DNA of 22,653 bases from CAZGUH01 sp964529005 (GCA_964529005.1 CAZGUH010000055.1:1-22653); one strand, 5' to 3'. Counted from the stretch's first letter, positions 7,294 through 15,801 are shown. Translations and numbers: made by a program. Notes: generated by a model from the letters alone, not told the origin.

Positions 7294-8032
7294 TCGACCT
7301 CTTGAGCGCGGTCTGGCCGAGCGGCTGGCAAGTGCGGTGGGGGCGATGGGAGGGGGCGTTCCGGTCGACCTCGAGCAGTTCGCCCGCGCGCTCGGCGTGA
7401 GCGAGATCGTCCGCACGTCGATGGTCGAAGACGGCCGGACCACATGGACGGGGGGCGTGCCGCGGATCGAACTGCGGGATGACCGGATACCTCAGCGGAG
7501 CCGGTTCACACTCGCGCACGAGATCGGCCACATCCTCATCGCTCGAGACGAGACAGTCGCCCGGCGAACGCATCAGCTCGAAGGCGATGACATCGAGAAG
7601 CTTTGCGACTGGATCGCTGCTTCGATTCTGATGCCGCGCTCGTGGATCACCAAGTATGCGCACCGTGAGCGCTACAACCTCAGCCTCCTGCGATTGATTG
7701 CTCACGAGGCAGACGTATCGCTCTCGGCGGCGGCCGTCCGTCTTGCGGAGGTGAGCAACCGAAAATGTGTACTCCTCCGTTGGCAACGGGGCCCGAGCCG
7801 TTGGCTCGTCATCGGCCAAGCAGCCGTGCCTCGGGAGTACGCCGGCGGCCTCCAGGCCACTCCCGAGACCAATGAGGTCTTCGACAACCTGCCGAACCGG
7901 CGTGACTCATGGCGGGAAATCTCCTTGGACGCCGGAGGTTCGAGGTTCACAGCCGCGGCTCACATCGACCGAACCGGCTCGACCTGCATCTCGCTGCTGA
8001 CATCGTTCCAACCAACTCCGAGAGTGCACTGA
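7286..8032 (+). CDS. ImmA/IrrE-family zinc metallopeptidase
   Basis: This is a 248-residue protein with the zinc-binding HEIGH motif (His78, Glu79, His82) in FTLAHEIGH, followed by EKLCDWIAASILMPR, the usual family block that supplies a third metal ligand and the LMP segment. Family members such as ImmA and IrrE/PprI cleave a partner transcription regulator after a stress or DNA-damage cue. The obvious partner is the upstream NDT-like protein with its helix-turn-helix: the GTG start here lies inside the end of that gene. The C-terminal 80 residues (after KCVLLRWQRG) form a strand-rich domain seen in many ImmA proteins, possibly a sensor. The gene converges on the recombinase gene 70 bases away and ends the operon. 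Confidence 0.85.
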   Translation: MADRPLERGLAERLASAVGAMGGGVPVDLEQFARALGVSEIVRTSMVEDGRTTWTGGVPRIELRDDRIPQRSRFTLAHEIGHILIARDETVARRTHQLEGDDIEKLCDWIAASILMPRSWITKYAHRERYNLSLLRLIAHEADVSLSAAAVRLAEVSNRKCVLLRWQRGPSRWLVIGQAAVPREYAGGLQATPETNEVFDNLPNRRDSWREISLDAGGSRFTAAAHIDRTGSTCISLLTSFQPTPRVH

Positions 8033-8101
8033 AGCAGCAGCTGGACTTCGGATCTGAGGTATCGCCGCCTTCGGTTCGATGTGTCGAGTGTCGAGGGAGG
8101 A

Positions 8102-10353
8102 TCAGGCGCTGGTGGTCATCCAGGTGCGCAGGCTCTTGGCGGTGAGTTGGCAGGGGCCCCGGCTGGCGGGTGCTTCTTCGAGGATGCCGGCTCGGACGAG
8201 GTCGAGGAGTTCGGTGCGGCTGCGGCCGGTGAACCGGATGACGTCGGCGAGCGGTACGGCGGCCTGCTTGGGCGTTGGTCCTGACGCGTTGTCGAGCTGC
8301 GCGATGCGATGCTTGTCGACCGAGGCGCGAGTGACAAATCGGGCGCCGCTGCTGTCGGTCTCGGGGTCGATGTCGAGTTCGCCGCGTTTGGCCATCAGCG
8401 TGACGGTGCTCACCGCGAGACCCATCTGCCGGGCCACGGCCGCGACCTTCATCGAACGCTCGTGCAGCGCCCGAACTCGTCCGTGCTCGACGCGCAAGCG
8501 TTCAGCGTCCTCGAGTGGCACCTCGAACTGGCGGCTGGTCGGATGCTGTTCGAGCTCCATGCCCATTCGGCGGGACATGCGGTACAGCTCGTGGTAGCGG
8601 ACGCCGAGCTCTGCTGCCAGGTCCGGCAGAAGGAGGATCCGGTCGGCGAGCCGGTCGCGTAGCGCCCAGACGTCGCTGAGGCGCGCCAGGCGCGTCGGCG
8701 GCCGACTCGCGTGTTGGACGATCACGCAGGTCAGGGTTCCGTCACGAATCCACCGCCGGGCGGTGGTCGGCGCGATGCCGAGCTCCGACGCGACCCGCTG
8801 GCTGTCGCACAACGGGTCATCAAGGTCGCCGGGGTCGATGATCCAACCCGCCGCGACAAGAGTCGCTTCCACCGCGGCGGCATGACCGAAGGTCCGGGTC
8901 GAGCGCGCCCAGTGGACGCGGCGAGCCGTGGGGACGAGCAGGGCTCCGACCGAGCTTCGAATGAGTTCATCGAGGAAACGGGCGACCTCTTTGAGCGGTG
9001 CGAGCTCTGGATGGTCGAGCGTGTAGATACGTCCGTAGACGTCGTTGGAGGCGCGGTGTCCCATGAAGCGGCGGCGCACCGTGCCTTCGATCTTCGGCTG
9101 CCAGGCGAGATCGGTGGCGACGCTCTTGCGGAGGAGATGCGGCGAGACCCGGAAGCCGAGGTCCCGGCTGCCGAGTCCTTCGGCGACGGTTGCCTGCCTG
9201 AAGGCGTGCCAGAAGGCCAGCTGCCCGAACTCGTCGTCGACTCGGAGGCCGGGCACGAGGCGAGCCCGCTTGTCAACCTCGCCCGTATCGGGATCGATGG
9301 AACGCGTCGACCACAACACGCAGCAGCTCCATCAACGCTGGGGGGAACAACGAGGGTCCGGAGTGACGCTCTGGTCTTCATGGCCTCCTTGTGCGAGACC
9401 GCGACAACGCGACCGTGATCGTCGCGGATCTTGAAGTGGCGGCCTCCTTGGGCATGCACGTCGAGCAGCCCGATGTCGCCGAGATCGATCACGTCGTTGA
9501 CGAGTAGGCCGAACGCTTCGGAGATCCGCAGTCCCATCACTCGCTGGAGCCACAGGACGAGCTGATGCACGGGGTGGAGATGCGCGGCGATCCGGGCGCA
9601 CTCGGGGAAGCTCAGCGGCCGCTGCGGTGCCGTGGGTGGTGGCGTGTGGGCGACGGCTGCGTCGGGTTTCGGGGCCATCAAGCCCTCGGTCGGGTCGAAG
9701 CCAGGTGGTACGAGACCGTTGACCCGGGCGAACGCGATGACGCTGCGGAGCACCCACAACGCGTCGGCGACGACCGACTGTGCGAGCCCGCTCTGGCGGC
9801 GCTTCGGGGCGTTCTGCAGGGCGGCTACCGCCGGTTCGGGCACGCGGATGTATCCGCGTGCGTCGCGATATGCGCCGGAGAGTTCGCCGTCGCGCCAGCG
9901 TCGTCGGGCGGTCGCCAAGCTGAGTCCAGAGGCCTCGGCAGCTTGCCGGAGCGACAGCGCGCGCCTCGCCTTCGAGCTGACGGTCCGTCGCGGGCGTCGC
10001 TCGGGGCGGTCGGCGTCGCTCGGTCGTCGACGGACGAGCGCGAGCAGCCACTCGTGCGCCATCGTGTAGGTGATGTCGCCGACCGTGGTCGTCAACGGGA
10101 CAAACCACGGCAGGACATAGCCCGCGAGGATCCGACGCACCTGGTCGGCACGGTCGGGCCCGGCGCGGCGGAGCTCGTCGTAGGCGGCGACCACCCATCT
10201 CTCGGCGACCGTTCCCACGTCGGCAACGACTCCCCCGGCCGCCAGGGCCTCCTGGGACCACGGGCTCGCGGTCCACGACCATTCGTCTGCGCTCGTCATG
10301 TCCCGGACGCTGGCGAGATCAGGGCAGACGCGAAGAACCCTCGGCCTCGTCAC
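8102..10353 (-). pseudogene. Multi-HTH tyrosine recombinase (right copy), two frame breaks
   Basis: This phage-type integrase would be about 750 residues if two indels are corrected. The catalytic set is present: Arg276 in GLRISEA, Lys327 in KTRAS, then past the break HLLRK, GHR and the nucleophile Tyr in DVYGRIYT. The breaks are found by comparison with the left copy: an extra G in a run (9340-9345, six against five) and a missing AT near 9298. The frame goes from 10353-9346 through a short third frame to 9319-8102. Unusually, a helix-turn-helix (LSLRQAAEASGLSLATARRRW) is inserted in the core-binding region and four more HTH-like units follow the catalytic domain (for example ELGIAPTTARRWI). 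The GTG at 10353 lies in a hairpin loop; ATG at 10299 is an alternative. It is either decayed or intact with sequencing errors. Confidence 0.85.
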
Positions 10354-10380
10354 GTTCGTAACGGCGAGGCCGAGGGTTCT
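10334..10380. repeat. Perfect 16-base inverted repeat over the recombinase start
   Basis: AGAACCCTCGGCCTCG (10334-10349) is exactly complementary to 10365-10380, with a 15-base loop. The recombinase GTG start lies in the loop. The left recombinase copy keeps a hairpin at the same place with altered sequence but retained pairing. It could be a recombinase binding site, an RNA hairpin limiting recombinase translation, or a transcription terminator; there is no U-run on the minus strand. Confidence 0.65.
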
Positions 10381-10381
10381 A

Positions 10382-10396
10382 ATGGTGGCGGGGGGG
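10382..10396. repeat. Candidate attachment-site repeat, right (attR-like)
   Basis: ATGGTGGCG followed by six more G repeats the sequence at 1011-1023. To the right the sequence has no similarity to what follows the left copy and leads into a chromosomal-looking gene. No tRNA cloverleaf can be drawn around it, so the target would be intergenic. Confidence 0.45.
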
Positions 10397-10512
10397 CCCT
10401 ACCGCTCGATGGAGCACAGCTAGCTTCTAGCGGTGTGGAGCGAACCACCAGCTATGTCGGATGCGGTTTGAATGCCGCGGTGACCGTCGTCGGGTGCGCC
10501 GGAGGCGATCGC

Positions 10513-12180
10513 TTGGCTCGTGCTCGGCGGCTCGTGGTCGCTGCTGCGTTGCTTGCGGCCTGCGTCGTGGCGACGTCGGTGTCGACGTCGTGGGGTCGTG
10601 CGGCCGCAGCGCCGCCTGGCGCGGCTCGGTTCGAGGTGATCGCGCCCGCCCGTCTTGCGGACACTCGTCTGTCCGATTGCACCTGTACGGAGCTCGACGG
10701 CGACACCATTCGGGTGCAGATCGCTGGACGGGCCGGGGTGCCCATCGAGGCGACGGCGGCGGCGGTGACGGTCACGGTCACAGGAACACAGGTGAGCGGG
10801 TACGCGACGGTGTGGCCGAGCGGGACCGCGCGTCCGGAGACGTCCGTTCTCAATTGGGCCGCGGGTCAGACACGTGCCAACAGCGCGATCGTGCAACTCG
10901 GCGCGAGCGGGGCGGTCGACGTGTATGTCTTCGGATCTCTCGACCGGGCCGACGTCATCGTCGACGTAACCGGCGCGTTCGTGCCGGTCGACTCGGTGAC
11001 GGGGGTAGCGAGCGCGGGACGGTTCGAGCCGCTTGGCGCACTTCGCCGATTCGACACCCGCGCATCTGGGGCACCCCTCGCCGCAGGTGCGACCGTGCGG
11101 ATCCCGCTGCCCGACGACGTGCCGGCTGATGCGATCGCCTTGGTGGTGAACGTGACCGCGACCAGCGTGAACGAAGGCGGGCACCTGACCGCGTTCCCGG
11201 CCGGCGGCGCCCAGCCGGGAACTTCGACGGTCAACACCGACGCCGCGGGGCAGGATCGCGCCGCGACCACGATCGTCCCCGTGTCCCCATTGGGTCTCGA
11301 CGTGTTCGCCTCGTCGACGACGCATGTGATCGTGGACGTGTTCGGGTGGTTCACCGGACCCACCGCACCATCTGGGGACGACGGCCTGTTCGTCGCGGTG
11401 ACGCCGACGCGCATGTTCGACACGCGCCCGGCGCCGTGGCCTGCGATCGGGGACCACGTGCGCGAGTTGTCGGCCGACAGCCTCGACGCCGCCGCGCTGA
11501 TCGGCACGATCCGATCCAACGCGAGCGCGTTGGTGCTCAACACGACCGTCACCGACGCCACCTCCGCCGGGTACCTCACCGCGTTCCCTGCGCGCACGTT
11601 CATCCCGCCCACCTCGTCGCTGAACTGGAGAGCGCGGGAAACGGTCGCTAACTTGACGGTGAGCGTGAACTCGACCGCGACCATCGGGTTCTTCCTCAGC
11701 GTGACCACTGAGCTCATCGTCGATCTCACCGGCTACTTCACTGGCACCCCGATCGTCGCCACCCTCCCACCACCGCCGTCGCCACCGATGGCGCCAGCGC
11801 TGCCCGGCCGCCTCCCGCCCATCGACGTCACCACCGAGGTGATCTCACAGTTCCCGGAACCGTTCGCCGCCCAGTCGGCCCACGACGCGGCCACCCACGT
11901 GATCCACGGACTGCGGACACGCCTCATCGCCCAAGGCATCTCCGCCACCGTGCAGACCGCAAGCCTGATCGGGCTTTCCTCAGAAGCCCCCGACGCCGTG
12001 GCGCTCGTCATGGAAGTCCGCCTCCTCGAGGCCAGCGGCGACGATTCCACCCCTGGCTACGATCTCGCGATCATCATGAATCCCGACCAACCAGGCACAT
12101 GGGTCGTCACCTCCGCCAGCCGCCAGACGATCTGCAGCCGCGGCATCACGTGGGCAGACGACCCGCCGACGTGCATCTGA
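10513..12180 (+). CDS. Secreted protein with three DTR-type repeats and a unique C-terminal domain
   Basis: This 555-residue protein starts at TTG 10513, chosen because GGAGG lies 7 bases upstream and the product then begins with a signal peptide: RARR, a hydrophobic core LVVAAALLAACVVATS, then AAAAPP. LAAC could be a lipobox, but the hydrophobic run continues past the Cys. Three repeats of about 115 residues begin near 40, 171 and 293. Each has an R-x-x-DTR motif (ARLADTR, LRRFDTR, TRMFDTR), a central strand with an NVT/NTT-like motif (VVNVTAT, VLNTTVT), SxLNW or a variant, and ends in VIVDVTGAF, VIVDVFGWF or LIVDLTGYF. A proline-rich linker (416-434) leads to a C-terminal domain of about 120 residues with a Cys pair near the end. 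Such repeats are common in exported Acidimicrobiia proteins; function is unknown, possibly surface adhesion. Confidence 0.8.
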   Translation: MARARRLVVAAALLAACVVATSVSTSWGRAAAAPPGAARFEVIAPARLADTRLSDCTCTELDGDTIRVQIAGRAGVPIEATAAAVTVTVTGTQVSGYATVWPSGTARPETSVLNWAAGQTRANSAIVQLGASGAVDVYVFGSLDRADVIVDVTGAFVPVDSVTGVASAGRFEPLGALRRFDTRASGAPLAAGATVRIPLPDDVPADAIALVVNVTATSVNEGGHLTAFPAGGAQPGTSTVNTDAAGQDRAATTIVPVSPLGLDVFASSTTHVIVDVFGWFTGPTAPSGDDGLFVAVTPTRMFDTRPAPWPAIGDHVRELSADSLDAAALIGTIRSNASALVLNTTVTDATSAGYLTAFPARTFIPPTSSLNWRARETVANLTVSVNSTATIGFFLSVTTELIVDLTGYFTGTPIVATLPPPPSPPMAPALPGRLPPIDVTTEVISQFPEPFAAQSAHDAATHVIHGLRTRLIAQGISATVQTASLIGLSSEAPDAVALVMEVRLLEASGDDSTPGYDLAIIMNPDQPGTWVVTSASRQTICSRGITWADDPPTCI

Positions 12181-12267
12181 TGTCGACCAGGCGCGATCAC
12201 GCCCGCGTCGCCGACCACACCCGAGGCACCCTTCCCCGGCCGTCGTCGGGTCACCAGGCGCGCTGAT

Positions 12268-12441
12268 GTGAAGGACCGCGAAGAACGATCCCGTCGGAAA
12301 CGGTCCGGCTGGAACGCAGATCCGGCCATGGACTACCCGGTCGGTCCAGACGACACAGGCAACGCCGTCATGCACGGGATCGGCATCCTCGTCAACGCGT
12401 GGCGGTGGCTCGTGGCAAAGGTGGGCAAGCGGCCGCGGTAG
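12268..12441 (+). CDS. Possible 57-residue basic protein
   Basis: A GTG at 12268 opens a 57-codon frame with mostly G/C third positions, basic ends (REERSRRKR near the start, KVGKRPR at the end) and a short hydrophobic stretch GIGILVNAWRWLV. An internal ATG at 12328 gives a 37-residue form. No good ribosome binding site is seen for the GTG. I do not recognise the family. It is the only coding candidate in the 388 bases between the secreted protein and the ABC ATPase; the rest of that gap shows nothing clear. Confidence 0.3.
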   Translation: MKDREERSRRKRSGWNADPAMDYPVGPDDTGNAVMHGIGILVNAWRWLVAKVGKRPR

Positions 12442-12568
12442 GCCCCAGCGTCGCTGCGGTCCTCGGAAGGTCCCGACGTGTCGTTGCTGACTCTCGCTGA
12501 CTGGTCGGGTCGTTCGCCTCTACGGTCCGGGCGCGACGGCTGAGCAGGCCGTGACGCGGAGGTGTGTT

Positions 12569-13452
12569 GTGCTCGAGTTCGACGCCACGAGCAAGCAGTT
12601 CGGTGCGCTGCATGCGCTGGACGCGTGCTCGTTCGTGGCGCAGCCGGGACGGCTGACCGGGTTCCCGGGCCCGAACGGCGCGGGGAAGACGACGGCGATG
12701 CGGGCCGTGTTCGGCCTCGTGGGTTTGGACGCCGGCGCCGTGTGGTGGCGGGGGGCTCCGATCGGTCCCGCCGAGAGGACGCGGTTCGGGTACATGCTCG
12801 AGGAGCGGGGTCTGTACCCGCGGATGCGGGTGCGTGATCAGCTCGTCTATCTCGGAGAGCTGTGTGTTGGACGACCAGCGACGCGGAACGTGGAGATGTG
12901 GCTCGAGCGGTTCGGTCTCACGGGGCGGGAGGATGACCGGCTGGACGCGCTGTCGCACGGGAACCAGCAGCGCGTCCAGCTGATCGCGGCGTTGGTCAAC
13001 AAGCCGGACCTGCTCGTGCTCGACGAGCCGTTCGCCGGGCTCGATCCGATCGCTGTCGCCAGCATGTCCGAGTTGCTCGACGATGTTGCTGCCGGGGGCG
13101 CGACGGTGTTGTTCTCGAGCCACCAGCTCGACCTCGTGGAGGACCTTTGCGACGACGTCGTCATCATCATCGACCACGGTCGGGTGGTTGTCGCCGGTGA
13201 CCTGGACGGACTGCGGTCCGCCGTGCCGCAGCGGTTCGTGACCATCCGCTATCGGGGCTCCGAGCCGAACTGGTCGAGCGTGCGCGCTGTCAGCGTGATC
13301 GAGGCCAAACCAGGAGAGTCCGCCTGCGCGTCGACGGCGACACCGATCTCGAGGTGGTGGTGGCGGTCGCTCGTCAGGCGTCTGAGATCATCTCGTTCGC
13401 ATATGAGCCGCCGACGTTGTCGGAGCTGTTCGCTCAGGCGGTGGCGTCGTGA
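12569..13452 (+). CDS. ABC transporter ATPase, NatA-like, one frame break
   Basis: This is the nucleotide-binding subunit of an ABC-2 exporter. Walker A is GPNGAGKTT, the signature is LSHGNQQRV, Walker B is LLVLDEP with the D-loop FAGLDP, and the H-loop is SSHQLD. The GTG at 12569 is chosen because GGAGG lies six bases upstream; a further in-frame GTG at 12551 overlaps that site. The frame is lost near 13313-13320 (after VIEAKPGE) and resumes one frame back as VRLRVDGDTDLEVVVAVA, ending PPTLSELFAQAVAS at 13452. With one base restored the protein is 294 residues with a normal C-terminus. The stop overlaps the permease GTG start. The C-terminal PTLSELF segment is usual for NatA-type ATPases. 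The exported substrate is unknown. Confidence 0.85.
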
Positions 13453-14951
13453 GCGGCGCGCGCCAGACGTGGCTGGTGGCGCGACGTGAGCTGCGCGAGC
13501 GCAGCCGCTCACGTGCCTTCCAGGCCTCGCTGATGCTGATGATCGTCGTCGCCGTCATCGTCCTACCTTCCATGCTCAGCGGCGGCGACGACCCAAAGAT
13601 GTCGGGCTCGCTGGCGCCGTCCCTGACGGATTGCCCGGCGCCATCGAGACCCACGCCGCTGCGCTCGACATCGAAGTGATCGTCCACGGCTACGACACGC
13701 TCGCCGCCAGCCAGCAAGCGGTGCGTGCCGGGGACATCGACGTGCTCGCCGTCGACGCCGAACGGCTCGAATGGCGTGACCACGCCGACGAGCAGCTCCA
13801 GGCCGTCGTCGCCGGCGCCATCCAACTCGTCGCCGTGCGACGAGCGAGCAGCCGAAGCCGGCATCGACCCTAACGACCTGCTCGCGTTGATGGCCCCGGT
13901 CCCGATCACCAACGTCGAACTCGGTCAGGTCGAAGGCCCCGACGACGCGACTGCCGCGCTCATCATGACCGTGCTGCTGTTCATGGCGATCAGCACCTAC
14001 GGGGCGATGGTGATGTCCGGTGTGGTCGAGGAGAAGTCCAGCCGGGTCGTCGAGGTGCTGCTCGCCCGCATGCCGGCCCGCAACCTGCTGGCCGGCAAGA
14101 TCGCCGGCATCGGGCTCCTCGGGCTGGGCCAGATCGCCGTCACCGTGCTGATCGCGCTCGTCGCGCTGAATGTGGTCGACTCCCTCGACATCCCCGCCGC
14201 CCGCGCGACGGTGCTGGTCTGGATCGTCGTGTGGTTCGTGCTCGACTACGCCCTCTACGCCACCGTCTTCGGCGCGCTCGGCGCGCTGGCGTCGCGCGCC
14301 GATGACGCGCAAAGCGCCGCTGGGCCGGTCACCGTCGTCCTCGTCGCCGGCTACTTCGTGTCGTTCGCCGCCATCGGCAGCCCCGACACCGTCTGGGCCA
14401 AACTGGTCTCCTACTTTCCCGCCACCGCACCGCTTGCGACGCCGAACCGGCTCGCGTTGGGCGCCGCCGCGTGGTGGGAACCACTGCTCGCCGTCGCCGT
14501 GGCCGCGATCGCCGGCCTTGTCGTGGCCGGCGGCCGCGACTACTCCGGTGGCGTCCTGCACAGCGGCCCGACCCTCACCCTGAGAGCGGCGTGGCAACGC
14601 GCCACCACCACTCCGAGCACCAATACCTTCCACCGCATCGCGTCCCCGGCAACCGCTGCCGCCGTCGAACAACCGAGCGCGGCAACGACCACTGGGTTGA
14701 CGAAGCGGTCGGCGACCGGGCTCGTTCTCGGGCTCGCGGGCGCACTCGGCGCGGTGGTCGCCGTCGTCACGCGCGACGTCATCGTCGGAGTGGCGGTCGG
14801 AGCAGTGATCTACGCGCTCGCAGCACGGGTTCTGACGAGACGCTCGGGGAGGAGCAAGATCGGCAGCGACGTTCGGTCGCAGCTCAGCCCTAGCGAGCCG
14901 GAAGGGGCACGCCGATCACCGCACAGCAATCGAGGAGCTCGGGATGAATGA
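13449..14951 (+). CDS. ABC-2 permease, NatB-like, two compensating frame breaks and a C-terminal extension
   Basis: This is the membrane subunit paired with the upstream ATPase. The start is GTG 13449 (MSGARQTWLVARRELRERSRSRAF, then a first helix LMLMIVVAVIVLPSML). The frame shifts near 13620-13635, giving the extracellular segment GAIETHAAALDIEVIVHGYDTLAASQQAV, and shifts back near 13835-13850 before ERAAEAGIDP. The net length stays divisible by three (500 residues). Five further helices follow, including ALIMTVLLFMAISTYGAMV and the signature cytoplasmic loop VVEEKSSRVVEVLLARM. After the usual family end (GRDYSGGVL) there is an extra tail of about 130 residues with two more predicted helices (SATGLVLGLAGALGAVVAVV and VIVGVAVGAVIYALAARVL). 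The tail's role is unknown. The breaks are as likely base-call errors as mutations. Confidence 0.8.
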
Positions 14952-15138
14952 TCAACAGGTCCAACGACGGATGATCTCGTACACCGGCGTCGGTGTTGCC
15001 GTAGGCGCAGGGATCGGGGCGACCGTCGGTGTGCTCGCTGGTGGTTCGGCGATCGCGCTTGGCGTCGCGCTCGGGGCCGGGGCCGGTGTCGTCGTCGGCG
15101 CAGCGCTGGACGCCGCGCGACATCGGGGGCGCCATTAG
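14944..15138 (+). CDS. Small glycine-rich membrane protein
   Basis: This 64-residue protein has a polar start MNDQQVQRR followed by two hydrophobic Gly/Ala/Val stretches with GxxxG spacing (GVGVAVGAGIGATVGVLAGG and ALGVALGAGAGVVVGAAL) and a basic end RHRGRH. It would form a helical hairpin in the membrane. It overlaps the last codons of the permease gene by eight bases, so it is likely translated with it and could be an accessory subunit of the exporter. A CTCGGG stretch precedes the ATG, a weak ribosome binding site. I do not recognise a named family. Confidence 0.6.
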   Translation: MNDQQVQRRMISYTGVGVAVGAGIGATVGVLAGGSAIALGVALGAGAGVVVGAALDAARHRGRH

Positions 15139-15474
15139 CCGTCCGATGGGCGAGACGGGGCTGGGCCTGCGAGACCGCCCGTTGCACGTCCGAGCATGGC
15201 CTTCCACCACGAGCTCTCCCCTCGCCGCCTCCACGGCGACGAGACCACCGGCCGGGCGACCACCGCCAACGACGCCGCCGCGCTGGGCCGGGCGCTCTTC
15301 TGCGACCACCAGCTCCACCGCTCCCGGGCGCACCTAGCTCCATCCCGAGCAACGCGGCCGAGCCGGTGGGCCAGCCTGCGCGCCCTTCGCGTGCTCCACG
15401 TGGGACCACACACGATCCGCGCTTCGCAGCGCACCCTCGCGGTGTCCCGTGACGTCGAGCCGTCTGCGCTTCTG
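15139..15474. other. Gap without a convincing gene
   Basis: Open frames exist on both strands, but they are arginine- and alanine-rich, lack ribosome binding sites and overlap known genes in antisense. No clear promoter, hairpin with U-run or repeat is seen. Both flanking genes end in this gap, so it is where the two transcripts converge. Confidence 0.4.
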
Positions 15475-15801
15475 TCAGCGTGGCGGAAACGGTGGAGCCA
15501 GGAAAGCCAACAACGTCACCGGGGCAGAGCCACGGTTCGACACGCGCAGCTCTTCGCTCCCCTCGAGCAACGCCAAGGAACCGGCCGGGAAGGGCACCAT
15601 CCCTTGTTCTGTGTCCAGCTCCGCGTCACCCTCGGTGACGAACAACATCAGCTCGGATGGCTCATGGGTGTGTGGTGGCAGCGCCTGTCCCGGCCAGAGC
15701 CGGATCAACCGGGCGTTGCAGAGGGCGCCGTCGAGGAAGGGAACCGCCACGAATTGCTCCTGCCGGTGCGCAGGCGCGTCGGAAAGCGACACGAGTTCCA
15801 T
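15475..15801 (-). CDS. Small cupin-domain protein
   Basis: This is a 108-residue single-domain cupin. Motif 1 is present as PGQALPPHTHEPSELMLFVTEG, with the two metal-binding histidines of HTH and a Glu. Motif 2 appears as GMVPFPAGSLALLEGSEELRVSN, where the second-motif His is not obvious, so metal binding may be reduced. Cupins of this length act as small isomerases, dioxygenases or ligand sensors, and the actual role cannot be read from sequence. It is transcribed away from the symporter gene, with about 100 bases between the starts. An AGGGAC sequence directly upstream of the ATG is a poor ribosome binding site. Confidence 0.78.
   Translation of the reverse strand: MELVSLSDAPAHRQEQFVAVPFLDGALCNARLIRLWPGQALPPHTHEPSELMLFVTEGDAELDTEQGMVPFPAGSLALLEGSEELRVSNRGSAPVTLLAFLAPPFPPR

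Larger units (their letters stand above)
1024..10396. mobile_element. Putative integrative defence island with CBASS, toxin-antitoxin, NDT/ImmA pair and recombinase
   Basis: About 9.4 kb lies between two copies of ATGGTGGCGGGGG, each preceded by a recombinase-associated hairpin. Inside are the type II CBASS operon, a divergent four-gene operon (RHH, Doc, NDT-like, ImmA) and a tyrosine recombinase reading inward from the right end. No replication, conjugation or phage structural genes are visible, so it would be a small integrative cargo element or satellite rather than a self-transmissible one. Several genes inside, such as the Doc gene and its downstream partner, use more A/T-ending codons than the genes right of 10397, which fits acquisition. 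The left neighbour carries the related recombinase remnant, so the two elements seem to sit in tandem. The limits are inferred from the repeats, not shown by an empty site. Confidence 0.55.

Noticed and set aside
10382..10420. tRNA 3' end as the integration target, suggested by the GGTGGCGGGGG sequence
   Set aside because: No acceptor, T-arm or anticodon arm can be folded from the surrounding bases on either strand.
9565..10512. A plus-strand open frame that runs from here into the secreted protein and would make it 871 residues
   Set aside because: Its first 316 codons are antisense to the recombinase gene and its island end. A strong GGAGG site with a TTG start and a signal peptide at 10513 marks the real beginning.
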